A stretch of DNA of 64,000 bases from Micrasema longulum (lineage: Eukaryota; Arthropoda; Insecta; Trichoptera; Brachycentridae), in contig JAGVSM010003530.1 in the NCBI GenBank assembly GCA_022494885.1, positions 1-64,000 on the forward strand, given 5' to 3'. Under the pieces are notes generated by a model. The model made no database searches and was not told where the DNA came from. It saw only the letters and a list, made by a program, of their open reading frames with translations. The translations under genes were made by a program, and so were the position numbers. This document shows positions 22,531 through 35,237 of this stretch, piece by piece; position 1 is the first letter of the stretch; every line of letters starts with the position of its first letter.

Positions 22531-23215
22531 AATTATTTCATTTAAAGTGTTCAAAAAATTTCTTCGTAACTAGTTTTAAAAAACGTGTTTACGTTGTCAT
22601 TTTTGTGTATGTTTAATTGTGATTTGATTATATCACGTATTACGTACTATTATTTTATTTCTTACAAGTTTTTTTTGCTATTTTTTTAGGTTTTATTTCA
22701 ATATTATTCTAAGAATATGTTTTAACAGCGTTTTTATTTATTCTAATAAAATCTAGTATTTATTTGCAATAAAAATTTGATATTCTTTTTGCATTCAAAT
22801 AAGAGTTGTATTAGCATAGCATACTTTCTAGTCTCCCGGTTGATCTATTTCCGCTAAATTCAGTCGTAAGTGTAATTCGGAATTCAGTCGACAACCAGAC
22901 GCGGGCGGTAGCGCTTGCTGGCAGGATTTTAAAAGGAATGAACACAATTTCTAACTTTATTTTGCATAAATATGCTTTAATTTTATATTTAACATCTTTG
23001 AATAAAGATCATTTTTAACACATACCATTGTAAATAATTTGGTATTTTAGCTTACATTTCAAAATATCTCGACTTATGCTTGTGGTCACATTGTGTTACA
23101 CCACCGGCTGCAAAGGGATTATTCAGCACAGTCTTTTAAGAGTTAAACCATTTTCCCCAGTATTTATATTGATTTTGAAAATATAATTAATTATTCTAAA
23201 TCCATATTTAAATTT

Positions 23216-23615
23216 ATATGGAAGTCTAGGCATTTACAGGGATTATGACCTGTCATTGGCTGGTTTAAGCGGCCAGTTTACACACTGTGAAACATTCACC
23301 ATTCTGCCCATGTTTGAGCATCCCCATTTCCTCAACTCTTCCATCTGTTGACTTTTGCGGAGTAAAAGAGCTGAAACTTTTATCACGTGGGTGAGATTCA
23401 TCCGGCTGAACCAAATCACCTACTAGGCAACGCCTGAAAACAATTTTCCAATTTTTATACTTCTTCTTTTACCAGGTAGTAATTCAACGATGTTTGAGTA
23501 TGTCCAAATGCTTGCAGACTGGCTGGATTTTCTCCCTTTAATAAATATTTCAATAAATTTAAATATGAACAACTTCCTAAGGTCCTTCCTATCCAGCCAG
23601 TCTGCAAGCATTCAA
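23216..23615. repeat. Foldback MITE family A, copy with terminal hairpin
   Basis: One arm ('aagtctaggcatttacaggg' through 'cacgtgggtgagattcatcc') is followed by a unique spacer. Then come inverted copies of 'gcttgcagactggctggat' (about 23510-23530 and 23590-23608) that form a hairpin. Coordinates of the outer ends are approximate. Confidence 0.7.
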
Positions 23616-24004
23616 AATCCATTTCATATATTTTTATTAGTATTCGTAGTACGTGATATTTCCCAATTGCAAAATACAAATTTGTTTTGTTTGCGGTAGG
23701 TACTCATTTTTCGTGAATGATTTAAAAAAAATAATGTTAATTGAAAACCCGCGCGGTTTTACATTATAATTAGGTACGTACTGAAAAAATACACTTAAAA
23801 AGTATTTAAAACAACACCCCTTAAAATTAACTGAATTTGATGTTTCGAGAAGGCAAGGCAAAACCGGACAAAAATAAAGTCTAGGAAAACCATGTTATTG
23901 TATCCACATACCATAAATATTAAGATCATGCTGAGAACTTCAGCCTTATTGGATACCAGATTTTTTCTTGAAAACTTACGAAAAAAATATTAAAAAATAT
24001 TTTA

Positions 24005-24250
24005 GTAAAAACTAGCTACTTTGATCGACGTCACTAGTTTATACGAATCAACTGATGATAAGAGAGTCGTGGGAAATTTCCGGTGTCTTACCGTCAACGG
24101 ACCAATCAGCAAAACTGACCGAGAAGAAGTGGACGAGAATTTGAAAAACGTCACAAGCGGATTCATTTCAGAAATACATAACTTTAAAAAATCATAGCGC
24201 TGATAATACGATACATATAAATAAAAATAAAATATTTTTTGAAATCCGCT
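24005..24250 (+). repeat. Dispersed repeat G, diverged copy
   Basis: It shares 'aactgaccgagaagaag(t/c)gg' and 'cgtcacaagcgga' with 26370-26450. Its upstream half differs from the other copies. Confidence 0.5.
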
Positions 24251-24271
24251 GAATTTTTGTTTTTTCAATAT

Positions 24272-24466
24272 TTTTTTCATAGAAATATTTGCGTTTTTAT
24301 GATTTACCCAAATATTTAATTTTTGAGGGCCATTTGTAACGATTTGTAAATAATCACTATTAGAGCATTTTGATCAAGTTGGGGTAGAGTGGGATTCGAA
24401 CCACGGACCCTTGAGCCGTGAGTCCGAGACACTAGCCACGGGATTACAACCCGATATTGGTTTAAA
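24272..24466 (-). mobile_element. tRNA-derived SINE type 2
   Basis: Read on the minus strand, a tRNA-like head with B box 'gtggttcgaatcccac' and 'tctaccccaacttga' is followed by a body with 'atggccctcaaaaat' and 'aaatatttgggtaaatca'. The same order occurs at 60377-60568, degenerate at 43200-43375 and partially at 59065 and 60625. It is not a working tRNA gene. Confidence 0.8.
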
Positions 24467-25053
24467 TATGGTTCAATCAGCGTTGCCAACCCTACCGACT
24501 TTTCGGTAGATCTACCGAGTTTGTGAGAGATCTGCAGATCGTTTTTGCCACATAGTAAAATTCCAGTATATAAACGGTTTTATTTTTTTGATTTTGGACA
24601 ACTAACTGTTGCTGGGTTCAATACACATTGTACATTTGACAAATTAACTTATGAATGTTTTATTCGTTTTTTCTATTTTTTTCAGTGAATGAACCAACCA
24701 GGATCTCATAATATTACAACATAAACAATGTCCGTTTGTATTGTGACGTTATTACCTACACGATATATCTTCGCCATACGTCATTGCTTCGAGGAATCAC
24801 TTTCTCCCGCCTTCAACAATAATGTTTGTAAAAGAACACGCCGCCATTACGAAACGCGGGATTCCCTTAGCTAAACCGTAGGCAGGCATGTAGTTTTTAG
24901 TTTTAATTATGCCGGTGTGATTTTATGTGGGTTGAACAATCGTAAATGTGTAATAACTAATTGCATTTGAAATATGTGGTAATATTTACAAGCCGGAACT
25001 TAAAACTTGTCGAACAATTTTGTCTCACATATTTATTCTTTCAATGTTCGTCC

Positions 25054-25882
25054 GTAGCTCAATCACAAATAACCATCGACGTGCTTAAAAACATGCTAAG
25101 CAGTTGAGCGATCACACTGAACATGCTTAAGTTATTGCAATTATAAGTCAACGAGTGTGTATTCTCTAAGTCAACGCTCGTGTCAGTTTGTTTTTTGTTT
25201 TCTTCGTAAATAAATACAGTTCATTGGCGAAAAATCGGCGTTTACTATGAAAAATAACATAATATATTGCATTTGCAAAATAGTAAGGTGTATCTAATAC
25301 AAAAAAGTGAAAATTTAATTACAATTACTATGGCGACTGCTTTCTTGACATTTGGCTCGCCAACCGCCGGCTAACTGCAATAAATAGCATAATAAATAAA
25401 AACAGCAGTTTTGGAATATTTTCCATATATACACCGGTGAAATTCAAATATGTGATTGCGCAGCAGGATTATACGTCAAGCATTTTTGTCCTTATCCCGT
25501 CCAATTTACAGTATCTTAATGTTCTTAAAATTAATATTTAAAAAATCTTTGATTATTGAGTACATGAAAATAACATTTTGATATGTATACATTGTATGTA
25601 TTTATTTGATATGTAATATATTTTCTTTACTAACTTTGTATACTATGTGGAAATCTGTTATTAGTTCTGAGTTTATACACTTTATCTGTTTGTTTACTAA
25701 AAATATGTATGTAGAACTGTTGATTTCCCTAATAAATTTAAAAAAAACGTAAATATTTTGTCATTTAATATTAGGTGTTCACGAATGTTGCATTGTGATT
25801 GCGAATACAATAAACATCTATGTTGAGAAATTATTACCACGTCGCGTATTAGCACGTCGATTGTTATTTGTGATTGAGCTAC
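25054..25882. mobile_element. Terminal-inverted-repeat family C, copy 1, interrupted by a LINE
   Basis: The ends 'gtagctcaatcacaaataac' and 'tatttgtgattgagctac' are inverted, each followed inward by 'atcgacgtgct'-type sequence. Two other copies (27841-28423, reversed; 55960-56548) are about 590 bp. The extra length here is a LINE 3' end at 25477-25750. No coding sequence. Confidence 0.8.
25477..25750 (+). mobile_element. LINE 3' end nested in family C
   Basis: From 'aagcatttttgtccttatcc' to 'ttgatttccctaataaattt' it is the reverse complement of 51753-52010. The uninterrupted copy at 56395-56420 reads straight across the insertion point. A very short, 5'-truncated insertion ending in an A-rich tail. 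Confidence 0.75.
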
Positions 25883-26149
25883 TTAATCACAAAGCCGATA
25901 GATGGCCAAATCGGAAATTCAGAGATTTTTTAGTTGAAAGCAGAAGTTATGCTTAGCTCTTTTTAGTACGAATCTAAAATAGTATTTAATAATGATGAAA
26001 TAAAAATTATCGATTAATAAAGCGATATTTTATAGATTAAATTAACACAGTCAAAAGTTGTATTTACTACGTACACACTGAACGTACACATTATTATTTT
26101 TGTGTTTCTGTTTAAGTAAATAAAATTATTGTGCGGACAGAGAATTTTG

Positions 26150-26490
26150 ATAAATAAGTATTCGAACATTGTTTTCCTGTCACTGTCTTGCAGATACCTC
26201 TCCGATACTGTGCGATAAAGACAAATGCATGCCAGACCTTTTGTTGGAATGGTAAATCGACGTTTCGCTGTCCCGTTTTCCGCACCATGAAACTGAACCG
26301 ATGTTGTTATTTTTTTAGACAAAGTATCAGAATAAAATTTTGGAAGCTTTCCGGTTTACTTATCGTCAACCAACCATCGGTCGAACTGACCGAGAAGAAG
26401 CGGAAGAGACCCTGAGACGTCACACGCGGAGCAATTTCAGAAAAAGAATCACAACGCTGATAAAACGATAAGTACATAAATAAAAAAAAA
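26150..26490 (+). repeat. Dispersed repeat G, longest copy
   Basis: It carries both shared halves: 'ctgtcttgcagatacctc' and 'aaactgaaccgatg' (as at 15010) and 'gaactgaccgagaagaag' (as at 24110). It ends in an A-rich tail near 26480-26500, which hints at a retroposed element of unknown type. Confidence 0.6.
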
Positions 26491-26552
26491 TTAAAAAAAT
26501 AGTACAACAATTAGTATAACTAGTATAACAATATGATTAATTAATAATCAAA

Positions 26553-26830
26553 CTAAATATCATCATCATTCCCTTTCCCCTCCTAATAGTGCATAGGGCA
26601 CTGCATTGGTACACCAATCGCAGTGTATCTTGATATTTTTTGTTACATGAAGGTAAGATGATCAGTCTTACGCTTCAGGTACCAGTCCAGGGAGAATGAA
26701 ATATTCTGGTGTGAAAACACTCTTTTAAATCAATATTTCATGTCAACCATGTCGGGAATCGAGCCCGAGACCTCTCGCATGGTAGGCAAACGCGCTGACC
26801 ACACCACGGGGCTTACACCACGGGGCCGAC
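26553..26830 (-). mobile_element. tRNA-derived SINE type 1, full length
   Basis: On the minus strand the head reads 'ggtcagcgcgtttgcctacc' then 'atgcgagaggtctcgggctcg', a Gly-tRNA-like anticodon arm (ACC in the loop position) and B box. The body contains 'gtaagactgatcatcttacc' and 'ggtgtaccaatgcagtgccc', and a (gat)n 3' end follows. Ends of copies here terminate in (atg)n. Confidence 0.9.
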
Positions 26831-27020
26831 ATAATTTAGGTATAAACTAAATATGTATACCTAAATTAAATTACTTTAAATTATTATCTGTATGTCCCTA
26901 AATGAGTTTTTTTTTAAAAAACTCCTTGGGAATATTGTATATAATTATGTATAATATGTTTTCAATATAATAAAAAAAAAAAAATTAAAAAAAAATAGAT
27001 TTTAAAATTTATGTAATACA

Positions 27021-27740
27021 TAATCATCATCATTCGCTTTCCGCACATAATGATGGATAGGACACTGCACTGGTACACCAATCACAGCGTTTCTTCATCA
27101 TTATGTTTTTGTTACGTGAATGTAAGATGATCAGTCTTACGTATCAGGTGCCAGTCCAGGGACAATGAAATATTCAGGTATAAAAACACTTTTTAAACAC
27201 GTGATTATATAACCACGCGTTGTGTCCCGGTCCCGTGTTTTCACGTGGTTTACCGGCTGTCTAAAAAAGTGCATTTTCTTGACATCTAGTGACTTTTATT
27301 ATTAATTTTTTTCTGCTGTAAACTACGTGGAAACACGGGACCGGGACACAACGCGTGGTTATTATAGTCACGTGATACACGGCTCCGGGATACAAAGCTC
27401 AAAAAAAGGAGTGAGACGCTGTAGGTATATGTGAGAAACATTGCAATGCGCAATGTGGCTCTCCATAAAGGCCGATGTTGGCAAAACTATCATACAAAAA
27501 TGACTAGTTAAATTGTTTGAAATAAATATGATAAGTTTGAATTGATTTAACCCAGTATTTTTATAATTATGACACTTTTAAGAAACCCTTCACAAAGCAT
27601 GAAATTTCCCAAAAATGGGCCGGGCACAGGGTAATTTTTATGTGCCGGCCGGTGCTCAAAAGGTTAAATTAATATTTCATTTCAACCATGTCGGGAATCG
27701 ATCCCGAGACCTCATGCATGGTAAGCTAATGCGTAGTAAA
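27021..27740 (-). mobile_element. SINE type 1 split by a MITE insertion
   Basis: The SINE 3' part is at 27021-27196 and its tRNA-like head at 27662-27740. The missing middle is exactly the break occupied by MITE family E. The head is degenerate ('gtaagctaatgcg' instead of the usual 'gtaggcaaatgcg'). Confidence 0.8.
27197..27661. mobile_element. MITE family E, copy 1
   Basis: It contains a strong internal hairpin formed by 'aaccacgcgttgtgtcccgg' and its inverse at 27335-27365. A unique flank follows with 'gcaatgcgcaatgtggctct' and 'gggccgggcacagggtaa'. The reverse complement of the whole unit is at 50780-51236. It is inserted in a SINE, so it is the younger of the two. Confidence 0.75.
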
Positions 27741-27840
27741 ACAATCAATTATCTCTATCCCTAATATATCTATATAAATATAATTTCGCTTGAAAAGTGG
27801 AGATGCTTCCATGATGAGATGGCTTATTTTATATTTACAC

Positions 27841-28423
27841 CTGTAGCACAAACACAAATAACTATCGACGTGCTAATAAGCGACGTGATAACAATTTATC
27901 ACCATGGTTGTTTATCGTATTCGCGATCGCAATGCAACATCTGTGAACACCTAATATTAAATTTCAAAATATTGACGTTTTGCGACGTATAATCCTGCTG
28001 CGCAATCACATATTTGAATTTAACCGGTTTAAACATGGAAAATATTCCAAAACTGCTATTTTGATTTATTTATTTATTGTTAATCGTGCTATTTATTGCA
28101 TTTAGCCGGCGGCGGCGGTTGGCAAGCCAAATGTCCAGAAAAGCGATAAATTAAATGTTTACTTTTTTGTATTAGATACTCCTTACTATTTTGCAAATGC
28201 AATATATTGTATTATTTTTAATAGTAAACGCCGATTTTTCGCCAGTGAACTGTATTTATTTACGAGGAAAGCAAAAAACGAACCGACACGAGCGTTGACT
28301 TAAAGATTACACACGCGTTGGCTTATGAATGCGATACTTAAGCATGTTCATAATTGTTAACTGTGATCGCTCAAATGCTTAGCATCTTTTTAAGCATGTC
28401 GATAGTTATTTGTGATTGAGCTA
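27841..28423. mobile_element. Terminal-inverted-repeat family C, copy 2
   Basis: The ends 'cacaaataactatcgacgtg' and 'gatagttatttgtgattgag' are inverted. The interior matches copies 1 and 3 in reverse, including 'gcgcaatcacatatttgaat' and 'ccgatttttcgcca'. No coding sequence. Confidence 0.8.
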
Positions 28424-28528
28424 CTGGGGCGATATTCCAAATGTAAATACACGAGATAAAAGTGTTTTCTACGGCCGCGAGAGCGGTTCAGGCATGGCCT
28501 TGATGGGTAATTCTGAATATTTGAGACT

Positions 28529-29072
28529 TATAGTTCTTAAAATGTAATATGATTAGAATGACAGTTGTCAGAAAAAGTGAAGACAAAACTTTGTAGGAAC
28601 GTCAAAGGAGTTATTTATATTGACACACGAAAAATCATTTGTATCTGGCGTGTCAATTGATTTTTTTAATGCAATGCTTGAAACATAAATTAACATTAAT
28701 ATATAAAATCAGTTTTAAAACTAAAATAAAACTTAAATAAACCTAATTATTAACGACGTTCTTACAAGGTTACACCATTTTGCAAAAACGTACGAGATGG
28801 GACAAATTGATCAATGTAGATCGAATAAAAAAAATATTTATTTGATGTTGTTCATGAAAAAAGTATAAATGTCTCATTTTTTGGTGAATAATTGTGTTAA
28901 ACACACTATAACATGCTTGTTTATGCGTTTTTTATATCAATTTTCGGAAACAGAGTTTCATGATTGCATGAAATACCTAACTGATAAAATCAATTCGATC
29001 AGTAATTTCCCATCACTAATGAAATTAGTTTGACAGCTGTCATTCTAATCAAGCTATATTTTAAGGACTATA
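28529..29072. mobile_element. Terminal-inverted-repeat element (about 540 bp), single copy
   Basis: The left end 'tatagttcttaaaatgtaat' plus 'gattagaatgacagttgtca' and the right end 'gacagctgtcattctaatc' plus 'attttaaggactata' are imperfect inverted repeats of about 40 bp. The interior is AT-rich and non-coding. Confidence 0.6.
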
Positions 29073-30299
29073 ATATTAAATTTGTGTGTGGTGTAAAATT
29101 GCAAAGTGTTCGACGTATTTTATATTTACCTAATTTACACAGTTATGAATATTATTTACCTAAGTATTTATCAACACCCACAGTGAACACGATTGTCGTA
29201 ATGATTTAACTAATGTTTTTGTATTTATTTCACATGTGATAACTAATTGCTGTCTTTTAATTGAAATTTTACAACGTACGATACCGCAATGTTTTGTGTG
29301 GACAAATCGATTGAGAGACACACAGTTGCCATACACGGGCAGGCACTTTCACAGTTTTCAAGCAACTAAATTTCTTTTCAATATTTTGCTCTAGAATATC
29401 GGAAGAGGCGCGCGTGGCATCCATTTGCAAAACCACTAATATTTTTTACGGAATGCAATTTATTATTGTTTACAATTTACAATGCAGTCTAATTCTGGTC
29501 AAGGAGTCAGTCCTAGTTTTTTTTTCACATTAAAAAACCAACATAGTGTTCCACTTTATTTATTATTTTTATTTTTATTTTCTTTTTTATTTAGGAAACA
29601 TACAGTACAGTTACAAAGTTTAATATTTTACACAATTAGACTTAATTCTAATGGACCAGTGAAGTTTCCATACTATAAAGCAATTATATGTAAGGTTAGT
29701 TATGAAAGCATAAAAAAGAGAAGGAAAAATAAAAACATAAATGAAAGTTGTTTAAAAATTAAAATTTAAGTGAAAAAAAGATATTTTAAAGTTTGTAGTT
29801 TGTAGTGAATATTTACAAATGGAAATAATATTCAAAATGAAGAAAGTTTGTAAGAGTAATTAAAAATTAAGAATGGAAATAAAGAATGAAAAACATGCTC
29901 AGATGTAAAAATAAAATAAAGTAGTAATAACATTTAAAAAAAAAAAGGAAAAACATAAATATACACATATTTATTTTAAGGGATTCAAAGAAACGACGAG
30001 AAGAATCTTTAAGTGAAATATAAGACAATTTAATTTAAGTCAATTTAAAAAAAACATCTTCAAAATTAATGACACATTGTAGTAAGAGCAGCAATATATT
30101 GATTTTATTTACATATATAATATAAGTAATTAAAAGTAGTTTGAAAGTATAAAAACATGCCAATGCAGCAGAGAAAAAATAAAAAATAAAGAAGAATAAC
30201 AAGTATAGCAAGTAATCTTTAAATTTTGAAAAAAGCAATATAAGGAGATTTTAAAGCAATATAAGGAGATTTTAAACCAAGAGAAGTCGATAAAATTTT
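29073..30299. other. A-rich stretch upstream of a LINE 3' end
   Basis: The plus strand is strongly purine-rich ('gaaagaa', 'aaaataaa'). It is probably retrotransposon 3' UTR leading into 30300-30425. The 95-codon frame at 29482-29769 shows no recognisable motif. Confidence 0.3.
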
Positions 30300-30425
30300 G
30301 AATTATAAAAATAAAACTTTTATTTTATTGGTCGGTTGGAAGAAATTGCCATTTGGCAATAAGCCCGCCAATGTACAAATAACATTATGTACAAAAATTA
30401 AATAAATAAATTTAAAAAATAAAAA
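30300..30425 (+). mobile_element. LINE 3' UTR end
   Basis: It matches the reverse complement of 6870-6965, sharing 'aaaacttttattttattggt', 'gaagaaattgccatttggca' and 'cccgccaatgtacaaataac', then an (aaat) tail. No coding part is identifiable upstream. Confidence 0.65.
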
Positions 30426-30641
30426 ATTTCATTAAAGCGATTTTAGTAGTAATACAAATTTCAAAAGAGAAATTTGATTAAAATAATAAAATTAATGTAT
30501 GTAATTTGAGTGATATAAGAGAAAAAGGGACCAACGGGAGTTTTATTTAAAAGTTTTTAATACACTATTTGTACCATTAATATATTTATTCATAATTGAT
30601 TTATTTTATTTACAAATGCCTTCTATAATCATGAACATATA

Positions 30642-31025
30642 CAGGTGTTCTTTAAACCCTGTCACATCCAAAAACACGATGATCAGTATGGACAAGAGGA
30701 CATATTAGCTTATTTAAACAATATTTAGAGCAAAGAATTTTTTTTAAATGAAATATTTAAAAAAAAACAAATAGTTGCTTACTTCTGCAGGGGAGAAGTG
30801 AGGGGTGCGCGGCCACACGGCTGTCGGACGTATTAGACTCCCCTCTCCCCCCTCGTTTCTCCCCCCTCGTTTCTCCCCTACAGAAGTAAGCAACCATTTC
30901 TTTTTTTTGATATATTTTTATTTTTTAATATTCGTTTTAAAAAAATATGTGAATGTGCCATTATGTCTTTTTGCTCATACTGATCGTCGTGGTTCCAGAT
31001 GTGACAGGGTTTAATGAACACTCTG
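30642..31025. mobile_element. Palindromic MITE family B, copy 2
   Basis: It has the same termini and inner inverted pair as the copy at 20562. The core contains a short direct duplication of 'cccctcgtttctcccc'. Flanked by TA. Confidence 0.85.
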
Positions 31026-31123
31026 TATATGTACATTCAACATAATAGTTTTCTGTACAAAACTATAAAATAATAAAAAAACAATACATATCACACAGTT
31101 TTTTTAAAATAAACAAAAACAAA

Positions 31124-31620
31124 CCACCTCGCCGTTTCCCCGTAAGGATAGGCAGAGAGGATAGAACGTCACATCACTCAATCTTTGCATACAGATCTCG
31201 CTTCCTCTACATTCATATATCTTATCATGCTGTCGAAATGCGATCTCTCAGGCGAATGTGTGGTAAAACTATGTACTATAGATGCACAAATGTTGAGATC
31301 CGTAATTTATGCGGGGCTGAGATAAGCATTATCGACAAAATCAAGAAAGGAGCTCTGCTCTGGTTTGGACATGTAGAGCGAATGGACAGCGAAAGTACGG
31401 CTAAGAATATTTACAATGTGAATGTTGATGGATGCAGAAATAGAGGGAGACCGAGAAAGACATGGCATGACCAAATCCAACAAACGCTTGATGATGGACA
31501 TGTTAAAAGTCGGAATAATCGGCGCGCGTGCACGAGAAGATGTATGAATGTAGAGAAAGCGAGATCTGTATGCAAAGCTAGAGTGATGTGACGTGCTTAC
31601 GGGGAAACGGCGTGATGGTC
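31124..31620 (+). mobile_element. Non-LTR retrotransposon fragment with inverted 3' ends
   Basis: The frame 31238-31591 encodes MRSLRRMCGKTMYYR, LLWFGHVERMDSE and GRPRKTWHDQI, the typical tail of an RTE-like or related LINE reverse transcriptase. The segment 31124-31230 is the reverse complement of the element's own 3' end (31540-31620), sharing 'cgccgtttccccgtaag' and 'gcatacagatctcgct', so the copy is palindromic at its outer ends. A relative lies at 57229-57755. Confidence 0.8.
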
Positions 31621-32450
31621 TGTTGCTGTTGTTGTACCTGGGGACTTCTCTCGAGTCGAAAACACTCTTTCGTGCGAAATGCGATTTAATGGGAAATGTG
31701 GGAGTTACTTGGATTTTTAAGTCGCCAACGCACAGAATACTGGGCCTACATACAATATTCGCAAGTTCAATGGCTAGTGGACTTAATTGAGCTATTTTTT
31801 ATTGAGTTTGAATGAGTTATCTGCCTCCTTTTTTTAGCCAGTACCTTTTATTATGTAGGTACAAAACATATTAATGGAATAGCGTATTTCAAATTTCGAT
31901 TTGATTTGGCTTCGATGATTAAAATCGACTAACTGTAAAGGTGTAAGATCACAGGATGAAGAGAAATGTCGAGAAAGTAATGACCTCATTAGGTATTTTG
32001 TAGCGGTGCGCACAAGAGATTAATGGATATATCCGAATAATTCATAACCGGCTTTGAGAACGTCCGATTTATCGACTATTAATCGGTTATGGGCCTCATG
32101 GCTGACGTGATCGTAAGGATAATTTGTCACATCGGTGATTCAATGGAAATAATCTTTAAGATGTTTCTAAGCATGTAGGTATTTTTATTTATAACTTTTA
32201 TTTATTTATTAATTTACACGCCCTACGGGCTTTTACATTTATTAGAAATACATTCAAGTGCAGCAGTGAAACATAAGTATGTACATTTAGTTAAAATTAA
32301 AGATAACACGAGAAAAACTAAAAGATTCAATAATAAGGAAATGAAAGATATTGAATAAATTTACATATAAAAACATACACACATACATACACATGCATAT
32401 GCACACATTGTATTGTTTTATAATTTAAATTACTTTTGTACTCGTAGTGT

Positions 32451-32961
32451 AATAGTCAGCGCATTTGCCTACCATGCAAGAGGTCTCGGGTTCGATTTTC
32501 GAAATGGTTGATACGAAATATTATTTAAAAGGGTGTTTTTACACTAGAATATTTCATAGTCCCTACACTGGTACCTGAAGCGTAAGATTAATCACCTGCA
32601 TCATCATCATCATCATTGCCTTTCCGCCCCTAATAGTACATAGGGCACTGCATTGGTACACCACTCGCAGTGTATCTAGATAATTTTTTTCACATGAAGG
32701 TAAATTGATCAGTCTTACGCTTCAGATACCAGTCCAGGGGATATGAAATATTCTAGTGCAAAAACACCTTTTCATATGAATATTTCATGTCATGTCGGGA
32801 ATCAAACCCGAGACCTCTCACATGGGAAGCACACGCGCTGACCACTAAACCCCGAGATTGATCACCTTACCTTCACGAAACAAAAATGATCAAGATACGC
32901 TGCGGTTAGTGTACCAAAGCAGTGTCCTATGCACCATTAGGTGCGGAAAGGGAATGATGAT
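32451..32961 (+). mobile_element. SINE type 1 carrying a second, inverted SINE type 1
   Basis: The outer plus-strand SINE (32451-32597 and 32858-32961) is interrupted by a minus-strand copy at 32598-32857. The duplicated target is 'agattaatcacct' versus 'agattgatcacct', one mismatch over 13 bp. The head of the outer copy is mutated in the B box. Confidence 0.88.
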
Positions 32962-34139
32962 GAGGTATGAAGAGGCAGTCGTATTGACATATAAACACAA
33001 AGACATGCCCTGAGCCCTTAAAAAAGATGACACTTTGCCCAAAAGCTCAGTCATGCCCGACGCGTATTCAGTCGTTCATTGACCGCCAGCTGGGCGTGAC
33101 GTTTAGAATCAAAACAAAAATGCGTACTTGTGTCATAAAAACGTGTAAAAGCATTTCGGATAAACATTGTAAAAATAATTATTGGTAAATATGTGTTCAT
33201 GAGTGATTAACAAAGCTCAAAATAATTTATATTCAAATATAAATATATTTTTTTGTAAACGTCAAACTACGCCTAGCGGCGAGTTGCGAAGTTCTTCATT
33301 GTTATAGTGCACTGATAGAAATACGTTTGTAAATATAATAAACGTGAGTTAATATTATCTTTCCATTCTTAAAAATCCTGCGAAAAGAAAAAAATGGGTC
33401 GAAATTATAAAGAATTTAAGGAAATAACCAGATTGGGATCCACCCAAAATAAATGTCGACTATTAACGTTAAAATACAAACTTTTTTATGTAAGTACTAA
33501 AAATGGGTAGCTTTCAATTTTTGGTAGCATATGCATGCTCGTTGAATGCAGCCCTGGTATAAATAAACAGTACTTAGTAACAGTGGGTACGTTTTCGTGT
33601 CACTACTTTTAAAAATGTTTTGCTCTATATGGTATGTCTATGTATTATATGTCAATGCTCCTTAGATTTAGGAATATTCCACTTTTGATTGAACCGTACT
33701 TGATGGTTTGAAGTAAACCTCGTTAACCTAGCATACTGGGACACATTTGTTGATGATTGTTTTTTTATAGGGACACAATATATTCTACAGTACCCGGCAT
33801 TATATATCATACATCGGCACTTAGAAAAAGTCTGTCGGCCATTCCATCAAACTTGACATTGTAGAGCGTCGTCTCTGTTGCACGATTCAAATTCGAATCA
33901 GAGCAGGGCTCTTAAAATACTTATAATTGTAAGTTTTGTAAATAATAAATAGCATTGTAAATAACTGTAAGCCATAGCATTAAGAATAGTCCAAAAACCA
34001 CATACGCACATCAAACAGAAGGCGACTCATAAATGAGTAGGTTTACGTTTTGACCCATTAGTTTCATTGTAGATGTCGCTCAGTACGCAACTCCTGATTT
34101 GAATTCAACTATGCCGTGTTGTGTCCTTTTAAAGTGTAG
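32962..34139. other. Intergenic DNA, nothing assignable
   Basis: A modestly GC-richer patch at 33040-33120 is followed by AT-rich DNA. No gene, RNA or shared repeat was recognised. Confidence 0.3.
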
Positions 34140-34330
34140 AAAAACTGCTAGGATCTTGAAGACACAGGATAGGATCACATTTCATGTGTACTTAGCAAAT
34201 GAATGTGTAAGTAGCAAATTGATTTCTTAAAAAATGAATTATTTTTCCATCTGTCAGATTGTCGAAGAAACAAAATGGAAATTTCGTTAGTGTTGCCAGG
34301 GTAGTATTTTTTTTCACCCTACTTTGCTCA
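34140..34330 (+). repeat. Dispersed repeat H, copy 1
   Basis: It shares 'aaaactgctaggat', 'gatcacatttcat', 'ctgtcagattgt' and 'gttgccaggg' with 42890-43060 in the same order and orientation. The class is unknown. Confidence 0.55.
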
Positions 34331-35237
34331 TATAATGAGAGAATTAATGAAAATTGGATCTCAGATTAAACAACTTTGTGGTCGACATTTGACCGACATT
34401 ATCTTCAAAACATCAAATATTATTCAACATGATATGAAAATATCCGTTTTATGTAAAATAAAATTTGTTTTGTATTTTAAGTTTACAGTTCATTAATTCA
34501 ATTACTCTTATTAAATGACCCTTTATTTATCTAATATGTTGTGTCAATCAATATTTCCGCGTGCACAAAAAAAAAGAGAAATTAACAGATTGTTTTTTTT
34601 TACCTTACATTTGTGTTATGATTTTTTTTCCCGTCAAGCAACATTACGCTGTGACCTCACGGTGAAAGTAGGGCATAGTGGGGGAATTATTGGACACTGT
34701 CCGATATATTCAAATATGATTCTAAGCTCCTTCTAAACTCAATTCAATTCTATGCTGTAAGCATTTTATAACTGATTCTCCGTAACTCTCCACTATTACC
34801 CTCTAATTAGGTTTTCTTTGTTTATAACAATTTGCAAATCTAAAAATACAGTATTAAGTTATAAATCGAACAAAAATAAACGATCACTTCTTCTCTAACG
34901 TCATTTATAAAAATGCTTAGATTTATTTAATTACCTAAACTTCAGATAGTTCATTTTATTTTTAGTTTGATAGTTTTTTATTTGAGTCTGACAGTTTATT
35001 TTATTGATAGTAAATTTAAAATTGTCCCAACCGCCCACGTGACACGTGTAAAACAAAGACGAAGCTCTACAAAGCCAAATATAGCCGAAGGTCTCTTTCT
35101 AAATGCCGACGTACAATATATATTGCCGGGTACCTACTGTACTATATAATTACTTTAGTTTCAAGTAGAGGCTATAGCCGTCTTTTTACTACCAATGCCT
35201 TTTGCACTGACGTTTCTTAAATGAGAATATCTGTAGT
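34331..35237. other. AT-rich intergenic DNA
   Basis: Nothing recognised. Short open frames only. Confidence 0.3.

Noticed and set aside
24048..24075. CTGATGA followed by GGGAAA, resembling a hammerhead ribozyme core
   Set aside because: The bases between do not form stem II, and no GUC cleavage arm is present.
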